Below are positions 17,147 through 25,711 of a DNA stretch of 64,000 nt, piece by piece; the first letter of the stretch is position 1, and each line of letters begins with the position of its first letter. The stretch is from Thermodesulfobacterium sp. (GTDB lineage Bacteria > Desulfobacterota > Thermodesulfobacteria > Thermodesulfobacteriales > Thermodesulfobacteriaceae), in contig JACDNX010000001.1 in the NCBI GenBank assembly GCA_017656385.1, positions 161,003 to 225,002 of the forward strand, written 5' to 3'. Position numbers and translations under genes: made by a program. Below the pieces are notes generated by a model. That model saw only the letters and a program-made list of their open reading frames with translations, did no database searches and was not told the origin of the DNA.

Positions 17147-18259
17147 ATTATCTGGTATAAAAAATTAGAAATAAACCTGAAAAACATCAAAAAAAATCTG
17201 AGAGCGATAAAAAATTTTTTACCTGCAAATACCCAAATCTTGCCAGTTATAAAAAATGACGCCTACGGTCATGGACTTTTGGAGGTGGCTCGTGTCCTTT
17301 CTGAAGAAAAAGTTTTTGGTTTTGGTCTTTCTGAACCAGAAGAGGCTTTTGTTTTAAGAAAAGAAGGCTTTTCTCAACCAATTCTTCTTCTTTCTGGATT
17401 TGAAAAAGACTGGCTTTCTGAAATGTATACCCTTAAAATCACTCCAGTTGTTACGAGTTTAAATACTTTTGAGTGGCTCAGAAACTTTGTTAAAAACAGA
17501 AATGTTAAGTGGAGATTTCATCTTAAAGTAGATACAGGAATGCATAGGTTTGGGATTGATCTTGAAGAGCTTGATACTTTGATAGAGAAAATGAAAAATT
17601 CTTCTTACTTTTTTCTTGAAGGGGTTATGACCCATCTTTCCTGTGCGGAAAAACCCGAACACGAATTAACTCAACTCCAATTAGAAAACCTGAAAAAAGT
17701 TTTAGAAAGATTAAAAATTAATGGAATTAATCCAAAGTATGTGCATTTTGCTAATTCAGGTGGTATAATATTTTTAACTGAAAAGGGAAATTTGGTAAGA
17801 CCAGGGATAAGCATATATGGAAGTTATCCATCTTTTAAAGCAAGGGAGCTTGTTAAGCTTTATCCTGTTATGAGTCTTAAATCAAGAATAGTTGAGATAA
17901 AAAAGATTAAAAGAGGAGAGTATGCAGGGTATGGTCCAAATTTCAGAGCACAAAGGGATACAATTCTTGGGCTTGTTCCTGTTGGATACGGAGATGGATA
18001 TCCAAGAATTTTAAGTAACAGAGGGTTCGCTTATTACAAAGGAAAAAAAGTCCATGTAGTGGGAAATGTTTCCATGAAGGCACTTTATTTAGACATAACA
18101 GAAGTTGAAAAACCACAGATAGGAGATGAGGTTATACTTCTCGGTGGAGATAATGAAGAGGTGCCAGTAGATAAACTTGCAGAACTTGCAGAAACAATAA
18201 GTTATGAGCTCTTTTGTAGCTTAGGAAAATCCATTCCGAGAGAATACAAATATGCTTAA
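17147..18259 (+). CDS. alr: Alanine racemase, probable ATT start
   Basis: PLP enzyme making D-alanine for peptidoglycan. PLP lysine in VIKNDAYGHG (about residue 36 from this start), later FAYYKG and the C-terminal catalytic region, with GYG/GYGDGYPR. No ATG, GTG or TTG exists between the trxB-like stop and the homologous N-terminus (WYKKLEINLKNI). The only conventional choice is TTG 17087, inside the upstream gene. ATT at 17147 lies 8 nt after AAGGGGAG (17131-17138), so an ATT start (as known for infC) fits best. 370 codons from here. Confidence 0.85.
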   Translation: MIWYKKLEINLKNIKKNLRAIKNFLPANTQILPVIKNDAYGHGLLEVARVLSEEKVFGFGLSEPEEAFVLRKEGFSQPILLLSGFEKDWLSEMYTLKITPVVTSLNTFEWLRNFVKNRNVKWRFHLKVDTGMHRFGIDLEELDTLIEKMKNSSYFFLEGVMTHLSCAEKPEHELTQLQLENLKKVLERLKINGINPKYVHFANSGGIIFLTEKGNLVRPGISIYGSYPSFKARELVKLYPVMSLKSRIVEIKKIKRGEYAGYGPNFRAQRDTILGLVPVGYGDGYPRILSNRGFAYYKGKKVHVVGNVSMKALYLDITEVEKPQIGDEVILLGGDNEEVPVDKLAELAETISYELFCSLGKSIPREYKYA

Positions 18260-18533
18260 CATAGGTTTTTCTGAAGCTGTTATTATATTCTTGGTAGCGT
18301 TAATTGTTCTTGGTCCTGAAAAACTTCCTGAACTTGGTAAATTTTTGGGAAAACTCTCCTTAGAGCTAAAAAAAGGAATAGCTGAGATAAAAAAAGAGCT
18401 TGAAATTGAAGATCTGGAAGAAGATATTAAAGAAGCAAAAAAAGAAATAGAAGAGTTAAAAGAAGAACAAGTTGACATTTTTAATCCACTAAAATCTAAA
18501 TCAAAGTCTGATGAAAAGAATACTCTTTCCTAA
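18252..18533 (+). CDS. Twin-arginine translocase TatA/TatB-type subunit
   Basis: 93 aa. N-terminal membrane helix (about 5-21), the hinge VLGPEKLPELGKFLGK, then a long charged amphipathic helix rich in Glu/Lys. The GPE-LPE motif and the following tatC favour TatB or a bifunctional TatA. No second Tat A/B gene lies in the window. It overlaps alr by 8 nt and tatC by 23 nt. Confidence 0.85.
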   Translation: MLNIGFSEAVIIFLVALIVLGPEKLPELGKFLGKLSLELKKGIAEIKKELEIEDLEEDIKEAKKEIEELKEEQVDIFNPLKSKSKSDEKNTLS

Positions 18534-19224
18534 AATTTTTGCTGTTGATGCCCTTAGCAGAATAAGAAGAGAAATTATTCTCTATATTATAGTATTTTTT
18601 GTCTTGTGGATATTTTTATTTTTCCTTTTCCCTTATATTTTTCCTTACCTTATGTTTCCTTATTTTAAAATTCTTAAAGGACAGCCTCTTGTTTTTACAA
18701 GCCTTGAAGAAGCCTTATTTGTACTTTTAAGAGCTTCTTTCTACTTAGCACTGATCATATCTCTTCCTCTTCTGCTTATTCGTCTTTGGAAAGCAGTTTC
18801 TCAGGAATTTTTTGAGCCAGAAAAAGCATTTTTTAGAAAACTTTTCTTGATTTCTTTTTTTCTTGGTATTGTAGGTATTTTGGTAGGCTACTTTTTGTTT
18901 ATCCCTGTGTTTTTAAAAATACTGCTTTTTTTTGGCAGAAATTTTGAAGCAAATCTAAAAATAAATTATTTTTTATTTTTTGTATTAAGAGTTCTTTTGT
19001 TTTCGGTTTTTATATTTCAAATCCCTCTATTTTTTGCTTTGTTAATAAAAGAAGAACTTATTACACAAGAGTTTTATAAAAAAAGAAGGCTTTATTTTCT
19101 GGGTTTTTTTTATGTGCTTTCTCTTTTTTTATCTCCTACGGATCTTTTTATTCAGCTCTTGTTAACTTTGTGTTTTTTCTTATTTTTTAGATTAGCTTTT
19201 ATTATAGCTAAGTTGCTTCAGTAA
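18511..19224 (+). CDS. tatC: Twin-arginine translocase TatC, divergent
   Basis: 237 aa, six predicted membrane helices, very Phe/Leu-rich. The family core is kept: P-L-x-F-T-S-L-E-E-A near 50, LPLLLIRLW, a periplasmic-side P-E-K-A and a conserved Glu. The N-terminal HLxELR motif is reduced to an ALSRIRREI-like stretch. It recognises RR signal peptides together with TatB. Overlap with the upstream gene by 23 nt supports the call. Confidence 0.8.
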   Translation: MKRILFPKIFAVDALSRIRREIILYIIVFFVLWIFLFFLFPYIFPYLMFPYFKILKGQPLVFTSLEEALFVLLRASFYLALIISLPLLLIRLWKAVSQEFFEPEKAFFRKLFLISFFLGIVGILVGYFLFIPVFLKILLFFGRNFEANLKINYFLFFVLRVLLFSVFIFQIPLFFALLIKEELITQEFYKKRRLYFLGFFYVLSLFLSPTDLFIQLLLTLCFFLFFRLAFIIAKLLQ

Positions 19225-19238
19225 AAGGAGGTAATTAT

Positions 19239-20561
19239 ATGGGAAGAAGAAAAAAGAAAGATAATCTATTTCAGGAAGAACTTTCTCAATCCGAGTTTTT
19301 AAAAAATCTTTCCTCACCACCTAAGGGAATGAAATATGTAATTCTAATTGGAGATGGCATGGGAGATTTTCCTATTAAAGAGTTAGGGAATAGAAGTCCT
19401 TTAGAAGTAGCCATTACCCCTGGAATGGATTTTATAGCATCTTATGGAGAGATAGGAGCATGTCAAACTATTCCACCTGCTATGCATCCAGGTTCAGATG
19501 TAGCTATTATGGGACTTTTGGGTTATCCACCAGAAGAAAAATACACAGGAAGAGGTCCAATTGAGGCAGCAAGCAGAGGAATTGAACTAAGACCTGAGGA
19601 TGTGGCTTATAGATGCAATCTGGTGACCTTAAAATTTGAAAATGAAGATCTCATTATGGAAGATTATTCTGCAGGACACATCTCTACAGAGGAGGCTGTA
19701 GAGTTAATAGAGGCTATCAATAGAAATGCAGGAACAGATAAAATTGAAATAATACCAGGTGTTAGTTACAGACACATACTTATCTGGAGAGGTGGTTCAG
19801 GGGGTCTTCACACCTATCCTCCTCATGATCTCTTAGGAAAAAGCATTTGGTTTGCCTTCCATGCATACGATGAAGAGCCCTATTTAAAAGAGTTTATAAT
19901 TAAAGCCATAGAAGTTTTGGAGAAACATCCTATTAACTTAAGAAGAAAATTAAATAACCTTCCTCCAGCCAATGCAATATGGCCTTGGGGTCAAGGAAGA
20001 ACTCCTGAAATAGAGCCTTTTTATGAAAAATGGGGATTAAAAGGAGCAGTAATTTCTGCTGTTGATTTGATTAAAGGTCTGGGAATACTTGCAAAAATGA
20101 CTGTTATTGAAGTTCCAGGAGCAACGGGATATATAGATACAAATTACGAAGGGAAAGTGGACTATGCTTTATCTGCCTTAAAAGAACACGATTTTGTTCT
20201 CATTCATGTAGAGGCTCCTGATGAGGCTTCTCATCAGGGATCACTGGAGCTAAAAATCAAAGCTATCAATGAGTTTGATAGAAGGGTTGTTAGATACCTT
20301 CTGGAGAAGATAAATGAAGTTACTGACAAATATAGAATTCTTGTGTGTTGCGATCATTTAACCCCTATTTCTATAAGAACCCACTCAAGCAAACCAGTTC
20401 CTTTTGCTATTTTTGATGTTACCCAGCATAAAAAGAAAAAGAAAGAGGTAAAATTTTGCGAAAAAGAAGCTTACCAATCTCCATTGATTTTTAAAAGCGG
20501 ATCTGAACTTTTGCAATACTTTTTACAGAGAACACCTTCATTAAACCTTGGAGATTCTTAA
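19239..20561 (+). CDS. apgM: 2,3-bisphosphoglycerate-independent phosphoglycerate mutase, archaeal type
   Basis: Interconverts 3- and 2-phosphoglycerate. 440 aa, alkaline-phosphatase superfamily of the ApgM/COG3635 kind. It starts with a Lys/Arg-rich tail of about 30 residues. GDGMGD (about 40) gives metal-binding Asp, and the Ser nucleophile lies in MHPGSDVAIMG. Metal-binding motifs DEASHQG and CDHLTP lie near the C-terminus. The spacing is that of the archaeal type, not the 510-residue GpmI. GGAGG lies before the ATG. Confidence 0.9.
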   Translation: MGRRKKKDNLFQEELSQSEFLKNLSSPPKGMKYVILIGDGMGDFPIKELGNRSPLEVAITPGMDFIASYGEIGACQTIPPAMHPGSDVAIMGLLGYPPEEKYTGRGPIEAASRGIELRPEDVAYRCNLVTLKFENEDLIMEDYSAGHISTEEAVELIEAINRNAGTDKIEIIPGVSYRHILIWRGGSGGLHTYPPHDLLGKSIWFAFHAYDEEPYLKEFIIKAIEVLEKHPINLRRKLNNLPPANAIWPWGQGRTPEIEPFYEKWGLKGAVISAVDLIKGLGILAKMTVIEVPGATGYIDTNYEGKVDYALSALKEHDFVLIHVEAPDEASHQGSLELKIKAINEFDRRVVRYLLEKINEVTDKYRILVCCDHLTPISIRTHSSKPVPFAIFDVTQHKKKKKEVKFCEKEAYQSPLIFKSGSELLQYFLQRTPSLNLGDS

Positions 20562-20562
20562 A

Positions 20563-22158
20563 ATGGATGTTTTCAAAACAGATATTCTCATAATAGGTTC
20601 AGGAATTGCAGGTTTGAGCCTCGCTTTAAAACTTAAAGACTTAGGAGAAATTACCATTCTTACCAAAAAGAGAGCCTTTGAAACATCCACCTCTCTTGCT
20701 CAGGGAGGGATAGCATGTGTTATGGGAGATAATGATAGTTTTGAATTTCACATTCAGGATACCCTTACTGTAGGAGATGGTATTTGTAAAAAAGAAGTGG
20801 TGGAAATGGTTGTGAAATCAGCACCAGAAAGAATAAAAGATCTTATTAACTGGGGGGTGAAATTTGATAAAGACCCAGAAAATCCAAAAAAGTTTCATCT
20901 TACTCTTGAAGGAGGGCACTCAAGAAGAAGGATTCTTCATGTAGGTGATTACACTGGAAGAGCTATAGAGAATACTTTAATAGAAAGAGCTTTGGAAGTG
21001 GAAAATATTAAAATTCTTGAAAATTTTTTGGTTGTAAAACTCATTACTGAAGATTTATTTAAACCCTCAAAAATATTAGGAGCCTTTGTCCTTGATCTTA
21101 TCCATGTAAAACCTGTGATTTTCTTGGCCAAAGTGGTTGTTTTGTGTACAGGTGGGGCAGGTAAGGTCTATCTTTACACCAGTAATCCTGATACTGCAAC
21201 AGGAGATGGAATAGCGCTTGCCTATCAAGCAGGTTGCAGGATTGCCAATATGGAATTTGTGCAGTTTCATCCAACCTGTTTGTATCATCCAAAAGCTAAA
21301 AATTTTCTTATCTCAGAAGCCTTAAGAGGGGAGGGAGCAGTTCTTCTCAATGCAGAAGGAAAAAGGTTTATGCATAAATATGACCCTGTAAAAAAAGAAC
21401 TTGCTCCAAGAGATGTAGTTACAAGAGCCATAGATATGGAGCTTAAGAAAACAGGTGCAGAATGTGTTTATTTGGATATTTCCCATCTTCCTTCAGACTA
21501 TATAAGAAAGCGTTTCCCCTATATATATGAGACATGTTTGAAGTATGGTATAGATATAACCTCACAACCAATCCCTGTTGTTCCTGCAGCTCATTATCTT
21601 TGTGGAGGAATATATACCAACATTTGGGGACAAACAGACATATCCAATTTGTTTGCTATAGGAGAATGTGCTTGCACAGGTCTTCACGGAGGAAACAGGC
21701 TTGCCTCTAACTCTCTTCTTGAAGCTCTGTGCTTTTCTCATCAGGCAAGCCTTAAAATAAAAAAAATGTGGAATGAACTCAAAGAATTAAAATTTAAACA
21801 ACCTTTGATAAAAGAAACAGCTGTTAAAGAAATAAAAGAAGAAAAGGTATTTATCTCTCACAACTGGGATTTGATAAGAAAAATAATGTGGGATTTCGCA
21901 GGTATTGTAAGAAGCCTAAAGATGTTAGAATTTGCCATAAAAAGAATAGAGTTTATTAAAAATGAAATAAAAGAAAACTGGCCAGGAATATATCTGGATC
22001 TTGATACCATGGAACTGAAAAGCATCACCATAGTGGCAGAGCTGATAGTCAGATCAGCTCTACAAAGATTAGAATCAAGAGGAACCCATTATCTCATAGA
22101 ATATCCTTTTAAAAAGGAAAAATATCAAAAAGATACCATAATTTTTAAAAATTTTTGA
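20563..22158 (+). CDS. nadB: L-aspartate oxidase
   Basis: Flavoenzyme oxidising aspartate to iminoaspartate for NAD synthesis; oxygen or fumarate is the acceptor. 531 aa from ATG 20563 (TTG 20548 is possible). FAD motif GSGIAGLSLA, then SLAQGGIACV, LEGGHSRRRI and HGGNRLASNSLLEAL. Homologous to fumarate reductase flavoprotein, but the motif set and length match NadB. nadA is about 14 kb away on the other strand, so the pathway genes are separate. Confidence 0.92.
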   Translation: MDVFKTDILIIGSGIAGLSLALKLKDLGEITILTKKRAFETSTSLAQGGIACVMGDNDSFEFHIQDTLTVGDGICKKEVVEMVVKSAPERIKDLINWGVKFDKDPENPKKFHLTLEGGHSRRRILHVGDYTGRAIENTLIERALEVENIKILENFLVVKLITEDLFKPSKILGAFVLDLIHVKPVIFLAKVVVLCTGGAGKVYLYTSNPDTATGDGIALAYQAGCRIANMEFVQFHPTCLYHPKAKNFLISEALRGEGAVLLNAEGKRFMHKYDPVKKELAPRDVVTRAIDMELKKTGAECVYLDISHLPSDYIRKRFPYIYETCLKYGIDITSQPIPVVPAAHYLCGGIYTNIWGQTDISNLFAIGECACTGLHGGNRLASNSLLEALCFSHQASLKIKKMWNELKELKFKQPLIKETAVKEIKEEKVFISHNWDLIRKIMWDFAGIVRSLKMLEFAIKRIEFIKNEIKENWPGIYLDLDTMELKSITIVAELIVRSALQRLESRGTHYLIEYPFKKEKYQKDTIIFKNF

Positions 22159-22237
22159 AAAATTTTTCACTAAATTACCTTTACAAAATTAATTTTCTTG
22201 ATAAGATTTTAAATGAATTTTAACCGAGGAGGCAAGG

Positions 22238-22438
22238 GTGAAAGTGATTTTTGACCCTGATATCCCTGAAGATATCAAGGAAGATATACTTAGTGCTATA
22301 AAAGAGGAAAATATAGGAGAAATTTGCAAATTTTGTGGAGCAGATACTTTATATGTAGCACATTTAGAAAATATTTTAGATGTAAAGTGCTATGAATGTG
22401 GACATTCTTATTTAGAGATAGAAATAGAGGAGGAATAA
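22238..22438 (+). CDS. Small zinc-ribbon protein of unknown function
   Basis: 66 aa from GTG 22238, preceded by AGGAGG (22227-22232). Two CxxC pairs (CKFCG about 30-34, CYECG about 46-50) form a likely zinc ribbon. The rest is acidic, starting KVIFDPDIPEDIKED. No family recognised. It stands alone between nadB and the convergent tsaC. The good ribosome site and paired cysteines support that it is real. Confidence 0.7.
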   Translation: MKVIFDPDIPEDIKEDILSAIKEENIGEICKFCGADTLYVAHLENILDVKCYECGHSYLEIEIEEE

Positions 22439-22488
22439 TAAATTTTAAATTGGCAGAGCTGTTTTAAAAAGTATATTTTTATAAAAAA

Positions 22489-23130
22489 CTATTTTTCAGT
22501 CAGTAAAACTTTAATTTTTTCAAAAGGGATTATTCCTTCTCTTATCAAAAAAAGCTTATTTTCTATTACAGAAACAACAGTTGAAGGTGCTTTAGCTTGA
22601 AGTTTACCTCCATCTAAAACAAAATCCACTTCTGAAATTTCATTTAATATTTCTTCTGCACTTCTTAGAGGTGCTCCCTCACTTATGTTAGCACTTGTTC
22701 CTGTAATAGGAGCTTCAAACACTTCACATATTTTCCTTACTACAAGAGAGGAAGAAAGCCTAACTCCTATGGTTCCTGTGTTAGCAGTAAGCAGAGGCGG
22801 GATAAATTCTTTAGCTCTGAATATTATAGTTAAAGGACCGGGCCAGAATTTTGAAATTAGTTTTTCAGCTAAAGGAGGAACATCCTTCACTATAAGGGAA
22901 AGTTGTTCTAAATTACCTATAAGCAAAAGTATGGGTTTATTAGGAGGCCTTTTCTTTAGATAAAAGATTTTTTTTACAGCTTTTTCTGAAAAGGGATTTG
23001 CAGCAAGACCATAAAAAGTTTCAGTGGGTATAGCTCCCACTTTATCTTCTTTAAGATAAGAAACTATCTCTTCAGCAATTTCATTAATATTTGAAAAGTC
23101 CTTTGCAAGTTTTAGAATAACAGAACTCAT
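22489..23130 (-). CDS. tsaC: Threonylcarbamoyl-AMP synthase (YrdC/Sua5 family)
   Basis: Makes threonylcarbamoyl-AMP from Thr, bicarbonate and ATP for the t6A37 tRNA modification. 213 aa. Family motifs are IPTETFYGLAANP (about 35-47), KRPPNKPI, WPGPLTII and TSANISEGAP. C-terminal tail short, so YrdC-type without the Sua5 domain. Last gene of nif3-COG1579-tsaC (9-nt gap). Confidence 0.92.
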   Translation of the reverse strand: MSSVILKLAKDFSNINEIAEEIVSYLKEDKVGAIPTETFYGLAANPFSEKAVKKIFYLKKRPPNKPILLLIGNLEQLSLIVKDVPPLAEKLISKFWPGPLTIIFRAKEFIPPLLTANTGTIGVRLSSSLVVRKICEVFEAPITGTSANISEGAPLRSAEEILNEISEVDFVLDGGKLQAKAPSTVVSVIENKLFLIREGIIPFEKIKVLLTEK

Positions 23131-23139
23131 TAAATTACA

Positions 23140-23910
23140 TTAGGATAGCGAAGCTTCTTTGAGAGAGGATTTGTTTTCCTCTTGGTTAGAATCCTCCTGA
23201 ATGTAAATTTTTTTATAATAAATCAGTCTTTTACAATGTGGGCATTCGTAATATCTGTTATCTCTTTGAAGCTCGTTGTAAAGTTGAGGAGGAATAGCCA
23301 TGTGACAGCCTTCGCACACATAATTATCTACAGGAGCAATACCAATTCCTCCCTTTTTCTGCTTTAAGGCTTCATACTTTCTTAAGAGATTGGAGGGGAT
23401 TTTCTTTGCAACTTCTTCTCTCTTTTTTAAAAGATTTTCTTTGTTTTCTGAAAGTTTAGCACAAAAAGAGTCAAATTTTTGTTTTTCTTCTTGAAACAAA
23501 CTTTCTGTTTTCTCCATTTCCTTTTCAAGTTTTTCTTTTTCTTTCTCTAAGTTTTCTATTTCCTCCATAAGTTTTAAAATTTCTTCTTCTTTTTGTTTAT
23601 TTGTTTTTTTGATTTCTTCAATTTCTCTTAAGAGAAGTTGATATTCTCTTGTTCCTCTGATATGGATTAATCTGGATTGGGTGCTTTTAAGTCTTTGATA
23701 TTCCTGTTTTAATTCTTCTTCAAAAAGATCTTTCTGTTTTTTCTTTTCTTCTACCAGATGATTGAGGTCTTCCAGTTTCTGTATTAGTTGGTCTTTTTCT
23801 TTTTGAACTTTTTTTAGTGATTGGGGAATTTCCTGCATGCTTTTTTCAATTTTAAGCACCTCTAAATCAATTTTTTGTAATTCAATAAGCTTTAATATCT
23901 CTTCTTGCAT
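23140..23910 (-). CDS. Coiled-coil protein with C-terminal C4 zinc ribbon (COG1579)
   Basis: 256 aa. Residues about 5-180 are a long Glu/Lys/Leu/Gln coiled coil. A zinc ribbon follows at about 202-232 (CEGCHMAI ... YYECPHCKRL). COG1579 proteins are widespread and often neighbour nif3, as here (4-nt gap). Proposed nucleic-acid binding, but no proven biochemical role that I can assign. Confidence 0.85.
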   Translation of the reverse strand: MQEEILKLIELQKIDLEVLKIEKSMQEIPQSLKKVQKEKDQLIQKLEDLNHLVEEKKKQKDLFEEELKQEYQRLKSTQSRLIHIRGTREYQLLLREIEEIKKTNKQKEEEILKLMEEIENLEKEKEKLEKEMEKTESLFQEEKQKFDSFCAKLSENKENLLKKREEVAKKIPSNLLRKYEALKQKKGGIGIAPVDNYVCEGCHMAIPPQLYNELQRDNRYYECPHCKRLIYYKKIYIQEDSNQEENKSSLKEASLS

Positions 23911-23914
23911 TTAC

Positions 23915-24727
23915 TCACCCCTCCTTTTTGAAAGTGAAAATTTTATAAGGACTTTTATTTTTGAATATTTCTACAGGAATTTTTGTGTTGTGAATTTTCA
24001 GAAATTCCTGTAGTTTTTCTTTAAGAAAAGGCAATACAAAACTTTCTGAAACTCCGTGATCTATTATTATGAAATTAAAACCTTCTTCATAAGCTTCTTG
24101 TGCATTGTGATATTTGACATCAGATGTTATTAAGGTATTGATTTTTAGTTTTTTGAGCTCCTCTTTTAAAAAAGCTCCTGAGCCCCCGCAGAAACCAAAA
24201 GAATCAATCTCGGTTTCTAAATCTCCTACCACCATAACCCAACTATTAGTAAGATCACTAATTTTTTTAACTAAATCTTGCAGTTTAATAGATTTTTTTA
24301 AGTATACAACCCTTCCTAAGCCAAAATTTTCATTTTTTTCTTTAAAAATAAAATCAGAACCTTTCAAGTTAAGGGCTTTTATAAATGCTTCAGAAACTCC
24401 GTCAGAAATCTTATCAAGAGGGGTATGCCAGGAAATTACATTGAGATCCTGCTTGATAAGAGAATAGATAAGACTTCCCTTGTATTCATCTGGAGTGATA
24501 TTTGTAAGAGGTTTATAAATAAAAGGATGATGACTTATTATAAGATTAAGTCCTTTATTGAGAGCATAAGAAATTACCTCTTTTGAAACATCTACAGTTA
24601 AAAGAACACCAGATACCTGATTAAATAAAGATCCTATTTGTAATCCATTATTGTCTTGAGGCTCTGCTATGTGAAGAGGTGCTATAGTTTTTAAAAAATT
24701 GTAAAAATCTTTTACTAAAAGAGACAT
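23915..24727 (-). CDS. Nif3-like dinuclear metal-centre protein
   Basis: NIF3/YbgI family, toroidal hexamer with two metals per subunit. Some members were annotated as GTP cyclohydrolase I type 2 or as metal chaperones, and the biochemical role is unsettled. 270 aa from ATG 24727 (a TTG at 24739 would touch the tRNA). Metal motifs SHHPFIY (about 67) and SWHTPLDKISDG (about 97), GGSGAF mid-protein and the C-terminal DHGVSE. The start is only 12 nt from the tRNA-Met 3' end, with no Shine-Dalgarno. Confidence 0.9.
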   Translation of the reverse strand: MSLLVKDFYNFLKTIAPLHIAEPQDNNGLQIGSLFNQVSGVLLTVDVSKEVISYALNKGLNLIISHHPFIYKPLTNITPDEYKGSLIYSLIKQDLNVISWHTPLDKISDGVSEAFIKALNLKGSDFIFKEKNENFGLGRVVYLKKSIKLQDLVKKISDLTNSWVMVVGDLETEIDSFGFCGGSGAFLKEELKKLKINTLITSDVKYHNAQEAYEEGFNFIIIDHGVSESFVLPFLKEKLQEFLKIHNTKIPVEIFKNKSPYKIFTFKKEG

Positions 24728-24739
24728 ATATTTTGTCAA

Positions 24740-24813
24740 TGGGCCCGCCAGGATTCGAACCTGGGACCTTCCGGTTATGAGCCGGTGGCTCTAACCAGCT
24801 GAGCTACGGGCCC
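24740..24813 (-). tRNA. tRNA-Met (CAT)
   Basis: 74 nt. Acceptor GGGCCCG/CGGGCCC, D-arm AGCTCAGCTGGTTAGAGC, anticodon loop CTCATAA (CAT), T-arm with GGTTCGAATCC, discriminator A. No encoded CCA. CAT could in principle be Met or lysidine-modified Ile2; body and arm pattern look like elongator Met. Confidence 0.92.
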
Positions 24814-24832
24814 TTTTTTTACGCAATCTTAT

Positions 24833-24860
24833 AAAATAATATAACATTTCATTTTGTCAA
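24833..24860 (-). promoter_or_regulatory. Promoter for tRNA-Met (and probably nif3)
   Basis: On the minus strand: TTGACA (24860-24855), 16 nt, TATTTT (24838-24833). Transcription would start about 10-15 nt before the tRNA 5' end. Confidence 0.5.
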
Positions 24861-24870
24861 GGTAAATGCA

Positions 24871-25290
24871 CTATTGCTTGCCTTTGCGCTTACACTCTGG
24901 ACACAAACCAAAAAAGATAATTTGATACTCAGTTAGTTCACAATCCTTTAGCTCTTCAGGAGTTTTTATATTATTTTTGATGGTTCCAACATCTATAACC
25001 TTTTTACAACTTTTACAGAAGAAATGATGATGTGGATGAGTGAAAGCATCAAACCTTTTCCTTGTGCTTTCTACACTTATCTCCTTTACTAAACCTTTTT
25101 TTACAAGCACTTCCATAGTATTATAAACTGTAGCAAAAGACATGCTTGGGAAACGAGGTTTTAAAGCATTGTAAATGTCTTCAGCTGATGGATGAGACCT
25201 GTTATTTTCCAAGTATTCAAGAATAGCAAGCCTCTGTGGAGTTAATTTTAATCCTAAGCTCTTGTAAAATTTCAACTTCTCTTCGTTCAT
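24871..25290 (-). CDS. Fur family metal/peroxide regulator (PerR/Fur-like)
   Basis: 139 aa from ATG 25290, chosen because AGGAGG sits 9 nt upstream; a nearer ATG at 25299 would abut that site. N-terminal winged helix (LTPQRLAILEYL, TVYNTMEVLVKKGLV). Regulatory domain with HPHHHF and CKSC, and a second CxxC (CPEC) at the C-terminus. The two CxxC pairs suit a structural zinc, as in PerR and Fur. Which metal it senses cannot be read here. Confidence 0.88.
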   Translation of the reverse strand: MNEEKLKFYKSLGLKLTPQRLAILEYLENNRSHPSAEDIYNALKPRFPSMSFATVYNTMEVLVKKGLVKEISVESTRKRFDAFTHPHHHFFCKSCKKVIDVGTIKNNIKTPEELKDCELTEYQIIFFGLCPECKRKGKQ

Positions 25291-25336
25291 TATACTCATC
25301 CTCCTTAAAGTTTTATTTTAATTTTAAAACATTTTT

Positions 25337-25711
25337 TTATTTATGCAAGTTTTTAAAAAAACTTAATTGTTCCCAACTTATATCTTTGAGAGCTTTACAG
25401 GAATTTTTTATAATTTCAAAAGCTTGTTTATCTTTAAAAATAGCAGGCACAAGTGGCCATTCTCTACATTTTTCAGGTTTTACAGGATGTATTTTGCAAA
25501 TCCTTTTCTTTTCATCAAAAAATATACAAAAACCATTTTTAACTTTTAGCTCTATTCTGAATTTTCCTTTTTTTACGGTATATTTTTTTAAAAATTCAGA
25601 TTTAGAAAGGTTTAAAAAAACAGCAATTTTCGAAATATCTTTTTCAGAAAGGCTTATTGTGCTTTCACCCTTACAGCAAAAACCGCATCTTTTACACTCA
25701 AACATTTTCAT
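25337..25711 (-). CDS. YkgJ-type CxxxCxxCC cysteine-cluster protein
   Basis: 124 aa. Cysteine pattern near the N-terminus CKRCGFCC (about 6-13), and later C-x6-C and CREWP, the Fe-S/zinc cluster pattern of UPF0153/YkgJ. Overlaps queC by 14 nt, so translated from one message. Function of the family is not established. The companionship with queC could be incidental. Confidence 0.75.
   Translation of the reverse strand: MKMFECKRCGFCCKGESTISLSEKDISKIAVFLNLSKSEFLKKYTVKKGKFRIELKVKNGFCIFFDEKKRICKIHPVKPEKCREWPLVPAIFKDKQAFEIIKNSCKALKDISWEQLSFFKNLHK

Noticed and set aside
25305..25335. Fur-box-like A/T inverted repeat upstream of fur
   Set aside because: GTTTTA-N9-TAAAAC is only a partial dyad and lies in pure A/T sequence; not distinguishable from background.
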